From contig NZ_VIQM01000054.1 in the NCBI RefSeq assembly GCF_008520265.1, forward strand, positions 62,001 through 126,000: 64,000 nucleotides of DNA, given 5' to 3'. This document shows positions 41,534 through 49,243 of the stretch, one piece after another (the first letter of the stretch is position 1; every line of letters starts with the position of its first letter). The translations under genes and the position numbers were made by a program. The notes under the pieces were generated by a model, which ran no database searches, was not told the origin of the DNA, and worked only from the letters and a program-made list of their open reading frames with translations. Source of the DNA: Sphingobacterium cavernae. GTDB lineage: Bacteria > Bacteroidota > Bacteroidia > Sphingobacteriales > Sphingobacteriaceae.

Positions 41534-43042
41534 ATGGATATTAAAGTTAGGTTGCTTTCGAAGAAAGATTATTCGGATTTGAAAAAATCTATGACCGAGG
41601 CGTATCAAGGCCAAGGAGACATATGGACACGTGAAAATATTGTGGATCTGATTGATGTGTTTCCAGAGGGACAATTGTGTGTAGAAGTAAATGGACATGT
41701 GGTGGCATGTGCATTATCTATCATTCTTCATTCAAAAAAAAATAACATATACGATTCCTACTATGAAATCATCGATGACGGAAAGTTTTCGAAACACGAT
41801 TATGAAGGTGATACCTTATATGGTATAGAAGTTTTCGTACATCCTGAATACCGTTCATTGCGTCTTGGGCGACGCTTGTACGATTCGCGTAAGGAATTGT
41901 GCGAACAAATGAATTTAAAGAGTATTGTCGCTGGTGGAAGAATTCCGAATTATTATAACTATGCGCAGGACATGAGTCCGCGTGTATATATTGAAAAGGT
42001 AAAGCGTAAAGAGATATTTGATCCCACCTTGACTTTTCAACTTTCAAATGATTTCCATGTCAAGAAAATTCTGAAAAATTACTTGCCAGAAGATGCAGAA
42101 TCTATGGAATTTGCCACGCTGTTGGAATGGAATAATATTTATTATGAACCTGATGCCCGTTCCAATTCTGCTTCCAAACAAACCATTCGTTTGGGATTAG
42201 TGCAATGGCAAATGCGATCATTCAAAAATTTGCAAGAATTCTATGATCAGGTAGAATTTTTCGTGGATTCAGTTTCAGATTATGGAGCTGATTTTGTGAT
42301 GTTTCCGGAGTTTTTTAATTCTCCGTTGATGAGTCCTTATAATGATATGCCAGAACGGATGGCAATGGAAAAGTTGGCGGAACATACCAAGGAAATTAAG
42401 CAGAAGCTAACACAATTTGCGGTATCGTACAATGTCAATATTATTGCAGGTTCAATGCCGTTGTACGAACGTGGAAAATTGTATAATGTAAGTTATTTGT
42501 GTCACCGCAATGGACATACAGATCAATACCGGAAGGTGCACATCACACCTAACGAATTCAAATATTATGGTATGGTAGGTGGGAGTGAGGTCAAAGTTTT
42601 TGATACGGATTGTGGTAAGATTGGGATGTTGATTTGTTATGATGTAGAATTTCCAGAATTGAGCCGAATATTAGCGGATCAAGGCATGCAGATTTTGTTC
42701 GTTCCCTTTATGACTGATACACAAAATGGATATATTCGGGTACGTCATTGTGCGCAAGCTCGAGCCATTGAGAATGAATGTTACGTCGCTATTGCTGGTT
42801 CGGTGGGCAATTTGCCACGGGTAAATAATATGGATATTCAATATTCGCAATCTGCGGTGTTTACACCTTCGGATTTTGCTTTTCCTAATAATGCTATTAA
42901 AGCGGAAGCCACGCCAAATACCGAAATGGTATTAATAGCTGACGTAGATTTATATGCTTTACGTGATCTGCACGAATATGGTACCGTGAAGATTTTGAAA
43001 GATAGAAGGAAAGATTTGTATGAAGTGAATTTATTGAAATAA
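41534..43042 (+). CDS. GNAT acetyltransferase fused to carbon-nitrogen hydrolase (nitrilase family)
   Basis: A 502-residue cytoplasmic fusion. Residues 1-170 form a GNAT acetyltransferase domain with an acetyl-CoA loop of the type RSLRLGRRLYDSRKELCE (107-124). Residues 215-500 form a nitrilase-superfamily domain with the catalytic triad E259 (MFPEFF), K334 (QYRKVHITP) and C368 (LICYDVEFPE). This domain pair is a known recurring fusion in bacteria; its combined substrate is not established. The chain is continuous with no frameshift. It stands alone, with a terminator shared with asnA. Confidence 0.9.
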   Translation: MDIKVRLLSKKDYSDLKKSMTEAYQGQGDIWTRENIVDLIDVFPEGQLCVEVNGHVVACALSIILHSKKNNIYDSYYEIIDDGKFSKHDYEGDTLYGIEVFVHPEYRSLRLGRRLYDSRKELCEQMNLKSIVAGGRIPNYYNYAQDMSPRVYIEKVKRKEIFDPTLTFQLSNDFHVKKILKNYLPEDAESMEFATLLEWNNIYYEPDARSNSASKQTIRLGLVQWQMRSFKNLQEFYDQVEFFVDSVSDYGADFVMFPEFFNSPLMSPYNDMPERMAMEKLAEHTKEIKQKLTQFAVSYNVNIIAGSMPLYERGKLYNVSYLCHRNGHTDQYRKVHITPNEFKYYGMVGGSEVKVFDTDCGKIGMLICYDVEFPELSRILADQGMQILFVPFMTDTQNGYIRVRHCAQARAIENECYVAIAGSVGNLPRVNNMDIQYSQSAVFTPSDFAFPNNAIKAEATPNTEMVLIADVDLYALRDLHEYGTVKILKDRRKDLYEVNLLK

Positions 43043-43070
43043 GAAAGAGCTGGAAAACCAGCTCTTTCTT
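43041..43070. terminator. Bidirectional terminator between the GNAT-nitrilase gene and asnA
   Basis: AAGAAAGAGCTGG pairs with CCAGCTCTTTCTT around a short AAAA loop, between two convergent genes. Confidence 0.85.
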
Positions 43071-43071
43071 G

Positions 43072-44076
43072 TTATAATAAACTTATATTTTCTTCTGCTA
43101 AAATTTGCTTTTTGTGGTCATCCCAAATACTAACTTGGACTTCGCCAATGTGGGATAATTTAAGCATGAACATACATACTCGAGATTGACCAATTCCGCC
43201 ACCAATGGATTCTGTTAATTGATTGTTCAACAACATTTGGTGAAAGGACAATTGTGCTCTATCTGTACAATGTCTTATTTCTAATTGTCTTTGTAACGCA
43301 TCTTTATTTACGCGAATACCCATAGAAGACAATTCAAAAGCGCTATTCAATATTGGATTCCAAATCAAAATATCGCCATTCAAGCCTTGGTAACCATCTT
43401 CGTTGTCGGTACTCCAATCATCATAATCCGCCGCTCTGCCATCGTGTGCGAAACCATTTGACAATACACCACCAATTCCATACAAGAATACCGCACCAAA
43501 TTCTTTAGCGATTGCATTTTCTCTTTCTTTTGGTGTAAAATCTGGGTATTTTTTTAATAATTCTTCGGATGAAATAAAAGTTATTTCTTGCGGAAGAATA
43601 GCTTTAAGATGTGGGTATTTTGCCTCGACTTGTTTTTCTGTTTGAACCATCGAATTGTAAATCGCATTTACGGTCTGCTTTAGAAAGGCTAAATTTCTAT
43701 TTTCAGGAAGGATAACTTTTTCCCAATCCCATTGATCTACATAAATAGAATGAATCGGTGAATAATCTTCGTCTGGACGTAATGCACGCATATCCGTAAT
43801 AATACCTTCGCCAGCTTCTAATTCAAGTTCTTTTAAACGAACACGTTTCCATTTTGCTAAGGAATGTACCACCACGGCGCGTTGCTCATTCAGAGATTTG
43901 ATCGGAAAAGAAACAGGTCTTTCAATCCCGTTTAAGTCGTCATTGATTCCAGTACCGTCAAGTACGATCAAAGGTGAAGAAATGGGTGTTAGGTTTAATG
44001 CTTGTTTTAGATATGTTGAAAAGGTATCCTTTACAAACGTAATAGCTTGTTCGCGTTGTAATAATTCTCTGCCCAT
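43072..44076 (-). CDS. asnA: Aspartate--ammonia ligase (AsnA)
   Basis: A 334-residue cytoplasmic enzyme that makes asparagine from aspartate, ammonia and ATP. It has the class II aminoacyl-tRNA-synthetase-like fold. The start at 44076 (MGRELLQREQAITFVKDTF) gives the usual length of about 330; the open frame reaching to 44262 is not family sequence and runs through the terminator at 44181. Conserved stretches are LNLTPISSPLIV, GINDDLNGIERPVSF, SIYVDQWDWEKVI, and the C-terminal ESIGGGIGQSRVCMFML that binds ATP. It is monocistronic, behind the A-type carrier gene. Confidence 0.96.
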   Translation of the reverse strand: MGRELLQREQAITFVKDTFSTYLKQALNLTPISSPLIVLDGTGINDDLNGIERPVSFPIKSLNEQRAVVVHSLAKWKRVRLKELELEAGEGIITDMRALRPDEDYSPIHSIYVDQWDWEKVILPENRNLAFLKQTVNAIYNSMVQTEKQVEAKYPHLKAILPQEITFISSEELLKKYPDFTPKERENAIAKEFGAVFLYGIGGVLSNGFAHDGRAADYDDWSTDNEDGYQGLNGDILIWNPILNSAFELSSMGIRVNKDALQRQLEIRHCTDRAQLSFHQMLLNNQLTESIGGGIGQSRVCMFMLKLSHIGEVQVSIWDDHKKQILAEENISLL

Positions 44077-44180
44077 TAATTGTATATATAACTGGTTATT
44101 ATTCTGTGATAAATGTAATGAAATGTACACATTTTCATTAAAATAATAACATATAAAAGTTTTTTTTAATAATATTATAA

Positions 44181-44212
44181 TACAAAAGAGCTGCATGTGC
44201 AGCTCTTTTGTA
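44181..44212 (-). terminator. Terminator of the A-type Fe-S carrier gene
   Basis: TACAAAAGAGCTGCA pairs perfectly with TGCAGCTCTTTTGTA around a two-base loop, 20 bp after the carrier gene stop. The tail is not a clean T-run, so termination strength is uncertain. Confidence 0.7.
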
Positions 44213-44231
44213 TTTTCAAGTAGATCACTGC

Positions 44232-44558
44232 TTAAACGGAGAAACTTTCGCCACATGCACAAGTTCTGGATGCATTGGGATTGTGGAATTCAAATCCTTT
44301 TCCGTCTAAACCATCTGAATAGTCTAATTCTGTTCCTGCTAGATATAAGTATGATTTGATATCTAAACAGATTTTAACACCATTGTCTTCAAAAAATTGG
44401 TCGCCTTTTTTTTCCTCGTTATCAAACTTCAAATCGTAAGAAAGACCCGAACAGCCACCGCTAACTACAGCCACACGTACGAAATAGTTTTCGTCGTAGT
44501 TTTCGTCTGTCATTATTTTTTGAATTCGCTCTTTCGCTTTCTCTGTAACCGTTACCAT
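44232..44558 (-). CDS. A-type iron-sulfur carrier (HesB/IscA/SufA/ErpA family)
   Basis: A 108-residue cytoplasmic protein from the ATG at 44558 (MVTVTEKAKERIQ); a longer open frame to 44609 has no family similarity. It carries Fe-S clusters to apoproteins using three conserved cysteines, seen here as C36 (SGGCSGLSY) and the C-terminal C100-x-C102 (RTCACGESF). Which subtype (IscA, SufA or ErpA) cannot be decided. It lies 84 bp downstream of an IscS/NifS-type desulfurase gene in the same direction, so the two may act together in cluster assembly. Confidence 0.94.
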   Translation of the reverse strand: MVTVTEKAKERIQKIMTDENYDENYFVRVAVVSGGCSGLSYDLKFDNEEKKGDQFFEDNGVKICLDIKSYLYLAGTELDYSDGLDGKGFEFHNPNASRTCACGESFSV

Positions 44559-44642
44559 AATTGTTAATCTTTTAAGATTAGGACAAAGTTCGTAAATAAA
44601 TTGCAACACACAACTACAAAAAGTATGAATTTTGTCACAATA

Positions 44643-45812
44643 TTAGAGCAAATTTGCTTTATACATCTGCCAAATAGGAGATTCGTTGCGAATCTTTGCT
44701 ACAGCGGATTTTAATTCAACTATTGTGCTGTCTAAATCCTCTTTTGTTGTATATTTTGAAAGTGAAAAACGGATGCTACAAAGTGCGTCTTCTGCTGAAA
44801 TACCCATAGCGGTCAATACATGTGATGGATCGCGATCCCCCGAAACGCAGGCAGAACCTGATGATACAGCTATATTAGTTAATTTTGGCATTAGCTCAGC
44901 ACTTTTCACGTGTTTGAAAACAATATTACTGGTGTTATTTAGACGAGTTGCTTGCTTTGCATGGATTGCAATGTCTTCGATTTCATTATATATTCTATCT
45001 TCGAAATAATCTCGAAGAGTGCCTAAATCTTCTAAATCTTGAGGATTTGCGATTTCAAAAGCTTTTCCCATACCAGCAATTGCTGCGGTATTGTAAGTTC
45101 CACCTCTAAAACTATTTTCTTGTTTACCACCTGTGATAAGTGGCTCGATTTGTATTGGACGAGATTTTCGACACACATAGAGTGCGCCTATTCCTTTTGG
45201 ACCATGTAATTTATGCGCGCTAAAACAGCAAATATCTACACCAGACTTTTCATAATTGGTATGTATCTTTCCGATGGCCTGCGTAGTATCACTAAAGAGC
45301 AACACATTTTTTTTAGTTGCTATTTCAGCGATGTCTTCAATTGGATGTACGACTCCAGTCTCATTATTAGCGTGCATGAGACATATTAAAATCGTATCTG
45401 TTCGGATTACTTCTTCTAAATCATCTAAATTGATGTTTCCGTTATGATCTATTGGTAAGTAAGTAATTTCTGCACCGTTCTTCTCTAATATTTCCAGTGT
45501 AGAAAGTACAGCTTTATGTTCTGTCTTGGCCGAAATTATGTGTTTTCCAATACGTTGATAACGTGCGAATACACCTCGAAGTACTGTGTTAATTGCTTCT
45601 GTAGCTCCTGATGTGAAGAAAATTTCTTTTGGATTAGCACCGATTGATTTTGCAATACTTTGTCGTGATTTTTCAATGGCTTGATGTGCAGTTCTACCCA
45701 TTTTGTGCTGAAGACTAGAGGCATTTCCATATTCTTCTCTGAGAAAAGGTAGCATCGTATTCAGAACTTCATCATCAATTCTTGTGGTAGCGTTATTATC
45801 CAAATAAATCAT
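44643..45812 (-). CDS. IscS/NifS-type cysteine desulfurase
   Basis: A 389-residue PLP enzyme of the group I desulfurases. PLP-lysine K201 is in FSAHKLHGPKGIG, and the persulfide cysteine C322 is in the long flexible loop SSGSACVSGDRDPSHVL, which distinguishes it from the SufS at 12559. The N-terminus MIYLDNNATTRIDDEV is typical. It supplies sulfur for Fe-S clusters or tRNA thiolation. The window thus encodes both desulfurase classes. The A-type carrier follows after 84 bp. Confidence 0.93.
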   Translation of the reverse strand: MIYLDNNATTRIDDEVLNTMLPFLREEYGNASSLQHKMGRTAHQAIEKSRQSIAKSIGANPKEIFFTSGATEAINTVLRGVFARYQRIGKHIISAKTEHKAVLSTLEILEKNGAEITYLPIDHNGNINLDDLEEVIRTDTILICLMHANNETGVVHPIEDIAEIATKKNVLLFSDTTQAIGKIHTNYEKSGVDICCFSAHKLHGPKGIGALYVCRKSRPIQIEPLITGGKQENSFRGGTYNTAAIAGMGKAFEIANPQDLEDLGTLRDYFEDRIYNEIEDIAIHAKQATRLNNTSNIVFKHVKSAELMPKLTNIAVSSGSACVSGDRDPSHVLTAMGISAEDALCSIRFSLSKYTTKEDLDSTIVELKSAVAKIRNESPIWQMYKANLL

Positions 45813-45897
45813 AGGCTAAAGTTATCTAAAAACTAAAGATATATCATTTGAAAAGTTGGATATTTTGTAGATATTGTGACTTAAAAATTGAAATTAT

Positions 45898-46716
45898 ATG
45901 GAAAACTTTGAGGGAAGAATTGAAAAATTAATAGATGTTTTGGTATTAAAAGTACCTGATGTAATAGCAGCTATTTTAATCTTAATCGTTGGCCGCTATG
46001 CAATAAAGTTAATTTTACGCATAATCAACTCCAGATTTGAAAAACGTAATATTGATATTTCAATAAGAGGATTTGTCGCAAGTTTATTAAAATTTGTTCT
46101 ATATGCTTTACTCATATTAACCGTTGCCAGTACAGTAGGAATTCAAACAACTTCTTTCATAGCTGCATTATCGGCCTTTGGTTTGGCAGTGGGTATGGCT
46201 TTACAAGGAAGTTTATCGAATTTTGCTGGAGGCGTACTAATCCTTTTGTTCAGACCTTTTGAAGTGGGGGATGCTATTAATAGTGCCAATGGTTCGAGTG
46301 GCACAGTAGAAAAAATTGACCTTCTGTATACGACATTAATTGATGATGATGGTATACGTATATTCAGTCCAAATGGTACTTTGGCGAATTCAGTAATCAA
46401 GAATTTTACTAAAATTACAAATAGAAGAGTTGCGTTCACACTTTTGGTATCGTACGACGCGAATGTCAAAATAGCAAGAGAGACAATTTTAAAAGTAATT
46501 TCATCCGATGAACGTATAGCAAATAATCCCGCTCCTGTGGTACAAATTGGTGATTTGAAAGATGGTGGTATTGAATTGTTGATACATGTTTGGACGCCAA
46601 GAGGAAGTTTTTGGGCTGTGAAAACTGATTTAGCGGAAAGACTGCAGGAGGTATTCGATGGTGAGAATGTAGTATTTCCAACAAATAGCTTGAAAATAAT
46701 TAATAGTGAGAACTAA
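45898..46716 (+). CDS. mscS: Small-conductance mechanosensitive channel (MscS family)
   Basis: A 272-residue inner-membrane channel, close to the E. coli MscS length. It has three membrane helices (about 18-40, 60-80, 88-110), of which the last is the Gly/Ala-rich pore helix (SAFGLAVGMALQGSLSNFAGG). It continues into the MscS beta domain (RPFEVGDAINSANGSSGTVE) and the C-terminal alpha/beta region. It protects cells from osmotic downshock. Divergent from the desulfurase gene. Its last four bases overlap the stop end of the small gene on the opposite strand. Confidence 0.94.
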   Translation: MENFEGRIEKLIDVLVLKVPDVIAAILILIVGRYAIKLILRIINSRFEKRNIDISIRGFVASLLKFVLYALLILTVASTVGIQTTSFIAALSAFGLAVGMALQGSLSNFAGGVLILLFRPFEVGDAINSANGSSGTVEKIDLLYTTLIDDDGIRIFSPNGTLANSVIKNFTKITNRRVAFTLLVSYDANVKIARETILKVISSDERIANNPAPVVQIGDLKDGGIELLIHVWTPRGSFWAVKTDLAERLQEVFDGENVVFPTNSLKIINSEN

Positions 46717-46859
46717 TCCAGCGAATTGGTAAGCACATAGTAGCGATAGGCTAAAATTGCTTGTTGAAATTTAGTCAATTTGGAAGGATCAAGTTTACTG
46801 TACTTTGGCAGAATGGACTTGTTGATGTTGTTTAATATTTTAAAAAACTGCTTTTTCAT
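46713..46859 (-). CDS. Small basic protein (48 residues), Bacteroidota family sometimes labelled SsrA-binding protein
   Basis: A short frame of 48 codons beginning MKKQFFKILNNINKSILPKY and ending AYRYYVLTNSLD. The composition is basic in the first half, with an aromatic YRYY near the end. I recognise the layout from a small conserved family in Sphingobacteria and Flavobacteria; some annotations call it SsrA-binding protein, without the SmpB fold being present, so I assign no function. It is convergent with mscS, overlapping its stop codon by four bases. Confidence 0.7.
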   Translation of the reverse strand: MKKQFFKILNNINKSILPKYSKLDPSKLTKFQQAILAYRYYVLTNSLD

Positions 46860-46887
46860 CCTTTTTTAAATTATTGCCTACACTAAA

Positions 46888-46925
46888 ATAACAAAAAGTC
46901 TTGTGAATCGTTCACAAGACTTTTT
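46888..46925 (-). terminator. Terminator of the GDPD-glpT unit
   Basis: A perfect 15-bp stem, AAAAAGTCTTGTGAA with TTCACAAGACTTTTT, around TCG, 22 bp after the glpT stop. Confidence 0.9.
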
Positions 46926-46947
46926 GGTTTAGGGTTTAATTCAGCTA

Positions 46948-48288
46948 TTATCTTCCGCTAAGGAAAGTTTTTTCTTGTTTCCAGGTGAATGCTGTAAATA
47001 TAATAGCCAACACGCATGCCGCTAGAATAAGTTCAAAAGCGCCGTTCCAACCACCGAAATCAACAACAGCTCCTAGAGCAGCGTTTGCTAATAAATCGCC
47101 GATAAAATAACCAAATAAACCAGTTAATCCCGCAGCAGTACCCGCAGCTTTTTTAGGTACTAAATCCAATGCTTGCACTCCGATAAGCATTACTGGTCCA
47201 TAGATCAAAAATCCAATTGCCCATAATGCAATATTAACTACCCATTGGCTGTCGCCAGGCGCTAGCCAGTACACCAATACGGCGATAAATGTAAAGAACA
47301 TATAAATGATAGTCACTGGAGCACGACGACCACCAAACAGTTTGTCACTCATTACGCCACACAAAATTGTTCCTGGAATAGCAGCCAATTCATAGAAAGA
47401 TGCTGACCAAGTAGCCTCAGATGCTGTAAAATTCTTCGCTTCTTGTAAAAATGTAGGTGCCCAATTTACAATACCATTTCGTACCAAATAAACAAAAGCA
47501 TTAGCGATAGCAATAAACCACAACAATTTATTGTTGAAGACATATTTGAAAAAGATTTCTTTAGCAGTGAATTCTTTCTCTTGACTTGCTTCGTAAGTTT
47601 TTGGGTAGTCATTCTTGTATTCTTCGATAGGAGGAAGACCACAGGATTGTGGTGTATCTCTAACCAATAAGATTGATAATAAAGCAACAGCCAACGCTGC
47701 AAGACCTGGGAAATATAATCTTGCTTCCCAATCTAGGAATAATTCGACACCTAAAATTGTCAAGGGACCAACTAAAAATCCTCCAACATTGTGTGCTAAA
47801 TTCCAAATTGACATTGTAGTACCTCTTTCTTTTATCGAGAACCAATGCACCACTACGCGTCCACATGCTGGCCAACCCATTCCTTGTACCCATCCATTGA
47901 TAAAGAGTAAGGCAAACATAATTCCCACAGAAGATGTCGCCAAAGGAGAGAATCCCATAAAAATCATCGTCAATGAGGATAAGATAAGTCCTGCTGCTAA
48001 GAAATAACGGGCATTGGATCTATCTGAAACATTTCCCATCAAAAACTTGCTTAGTCCATATGCAATGGAAATTGCAGACATCGCTATACCTAATTCAGCC
48101 TTCGAATACCCAAGCACATCTTGTAAATCTTTGACCGCGAAGGAGAAGTTCTTACGTACAAAATAATAGGCTGCGTATCCAAAGAATATACCTGTGAAAA
48201 CTTGAATTCTTAATTTTTTGTATTCAGGATCGATGCGGCTTTCCGGTAGTGGGTTTTTATGGGCAGCGGGTTTGAAAATATTAAACAT
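46948..48288 (-). CDS. glpT: Glycerol-3-phosphate transporter (GlpT, OPA family MFS)
   Basis: A 446-residue inner-membrane antiporter with 12 helices, of the organophosphate:phosphate antiporter group. It imports glycerol 3-phosphate in exchange for phosphate. N-terminal FGYAAYYFVRKNFSFAVKDL carries the substrate-binding Arg of helix 1. The loops MGNVSDRSNARYFLAAG and GWVQGMGWPACGRVVVHWF are family hallmarks. The start is two bases after the stop of the phosphodiesterase gene, so the two are translated together and the transporter takes up the product of that enzyme. Confidence 0.94.
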   Translation of the reverse strand: MFNIFKPAAHKNPLPESRIDPEYKKLRIQVFTGIFFGYAAYYFVRKNFSFAVKDLQDVLGYSKAELGIAMSAISIAYGLSKFLMGNVSDRSNARYFLAAGLILSSLTMIFMGFSPLATSSVGIMFALLFINGWVQGMGWPACGRVVVHWFSIKERGTTMSIWNLAHNVGGFLVGPLTILGVELFLDWEARLYFPGLAALAVALLSILLVRDTPQSCGLPPIEEYKNDYPKTYEASQEKEFTAKEIFFKYVFNNKLLWFIAIANAFVYLVRNGIVNWAPTFLQEAKNFTASEATWSASFYELAAIPGTILCGVMSDKLFGGRRAPVTIIYMFFTFIAVLVYWLAPGDSQWVVNIALWAIGFLIYGPVMLIGVQALDLVPKKAAGTAAGLTGLFGYFIGDLLANAALGAVVDFGGWNGAFELILAACVLAIIFTAFTWKQEKTFLSGR

Positions 48289-48290
48289 AT

Positions 48291-49199
48291 CTAGAATAAA
48301 TTAGGATAATCAGAAATAATTCCATCAACTTTCAAAGCTTTTAGCGCTTCGATCTCTTCTTTTGTATTCACTGTCCAAGGGATAATTTTGATTCCTAACT
48401 GGTGTGCCTGAGTCACAAAATCTGTAGTCACAATTTTATAATTAGGACTGATGATAAAAGGTTTAAAACCCAAATCCTCAACCAATTCTTCTGGCGTTTT
48501 GGTATTTTTTGCATCTACCAAATATGACGTACGAATAGTTGGGTATTGCTTATTAATATATTGAATCGTACGCTTATCAAAAGATTGGATTACCGTGCGA
48601 GACGCAATTCCTTTGTCTAAAACTATTTTTACCAATAAGTCAGAAAATTCTTTTGGCTCTGGGTGAGCTTTATTATCTTTTTTTTCGTTACTCTTCGTTT
48701 CGATGTTATAAAACATCTTTCTGCCTTTAGAGTTAGCATATTTTTCAGACTCATCGATTAAATCCGATAATAAGTCAATTTTTGTTGCTGTTTTTTTCTG
48801 TTGTGGGAAATCTACATTACCTTTTAAACCTATGTCAAATTGTTGTAATTGGTCGTAGGTATAATCGTAAATCAGTCCTTTATTATCTTTTCCAGTAAGC
48901 TCTTTACCATCAGCATACGTGACGAATTTTGGATTTAAGTAATCATCATGATAAACCACAACTTTTTTATCTTTCGTGATATGGCAATCCATTTCTAAAG
49001 TAGTCACTATTGGCAAATCAATAGCAATTTTCATTGCTCCTGTAGAGTTTTCAGGATATAATCCGCGCGCACCTCTGTGCCCTTCGTAGGCGAAAGTAGG
49101 GAAGGAGGGTTCTATATTAATTGATTTCTTCAACGCACATGAATGATTAAGTACAAATGCCGCTATAACTGCCAATGATAATTTACAAGTTTTATGCAT
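48291..49199 (-). CDS. Glycerophosphodiester phosphodiesterase
   Basis: A 302-residue exported enzyme of the GlpQ/UgpQ family that releases glycerol 3-phosphate from glycerophosphodiesters. It starts at the ATG at 49199; an upstream TTG is part of the -7 box. The signal has a possible lipobox (VLNHSC, Cys21), so it is probably periplasmic or membrane-anchored. TIM-barrel motifs are the catalytic His and Glu in YEGHRGARGLYPENSTGA, His in VVYHDDYLNP, Glu in YNIETK, and the final IIPWTVNTKEE strand. It is encoded two bases before glpT and downstream of a calcineurin-like phosphoesterase. Confidence 0.92.
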   Translation of the reverse strand: MHKTCKLSLAVIAAFVLNHSCALKKSINIEPSFPTFAYEGHRGARGLYPENSTGAMKIAIDLPIVTTLEMDCHITKDKKVVVYHDDYLNPKFVTYADGKELTGKDNKGLIYDYTYDQLQQFDIGLKGNVDFPQQKKTATKIDLLSDLIDESEKYANSKGRKMFYNIETKSNEKKDNKAHPEPKEFSDLLVKIVLDKGIASRTVIQSFDKRTIQYINKQYPTIRTSYLVDAKNTKTPEELVEDLGFKPFIISPNYKIVTTDFVTQAHQLGIKIIPWTVNTKEEIEALKALKVDGIISDYPNLF

Positions 49200-49211
49200 A
49201 AAATATAATTT

Positions 49212-49219
49212 CAAAAATA
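49212..49219 (-). promoter_or_regulatory. -7 promoter box before the phosphodiesterase gene
   Basis: TATTTTTG on the minus strand, an exact TAnnTTTG match, 12 bases before the ATG, in the 44-bp gap after the phosphoesterase gene. It suggests a second, internal transcript for the phosphodiesterase and glpT. Confidence 0.45.
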
Positions 49220-49243
49220 ATGAATTATTGAATGTTTAATTTT

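Noticed and set aside
44077-44262. N-terminal extension of AsnA by 62 codons
   Set aside because: It crosses the terminator of the upstream gene and is not similar to AsnA. The start at 44076 gives the standard length.
49200-49214. TTG start of the phosphodiesterase
   Set aside because: The TTG is the end of the TATTTTTG promoter box; the ATG at 49199 directly precedes a good signal peptide.
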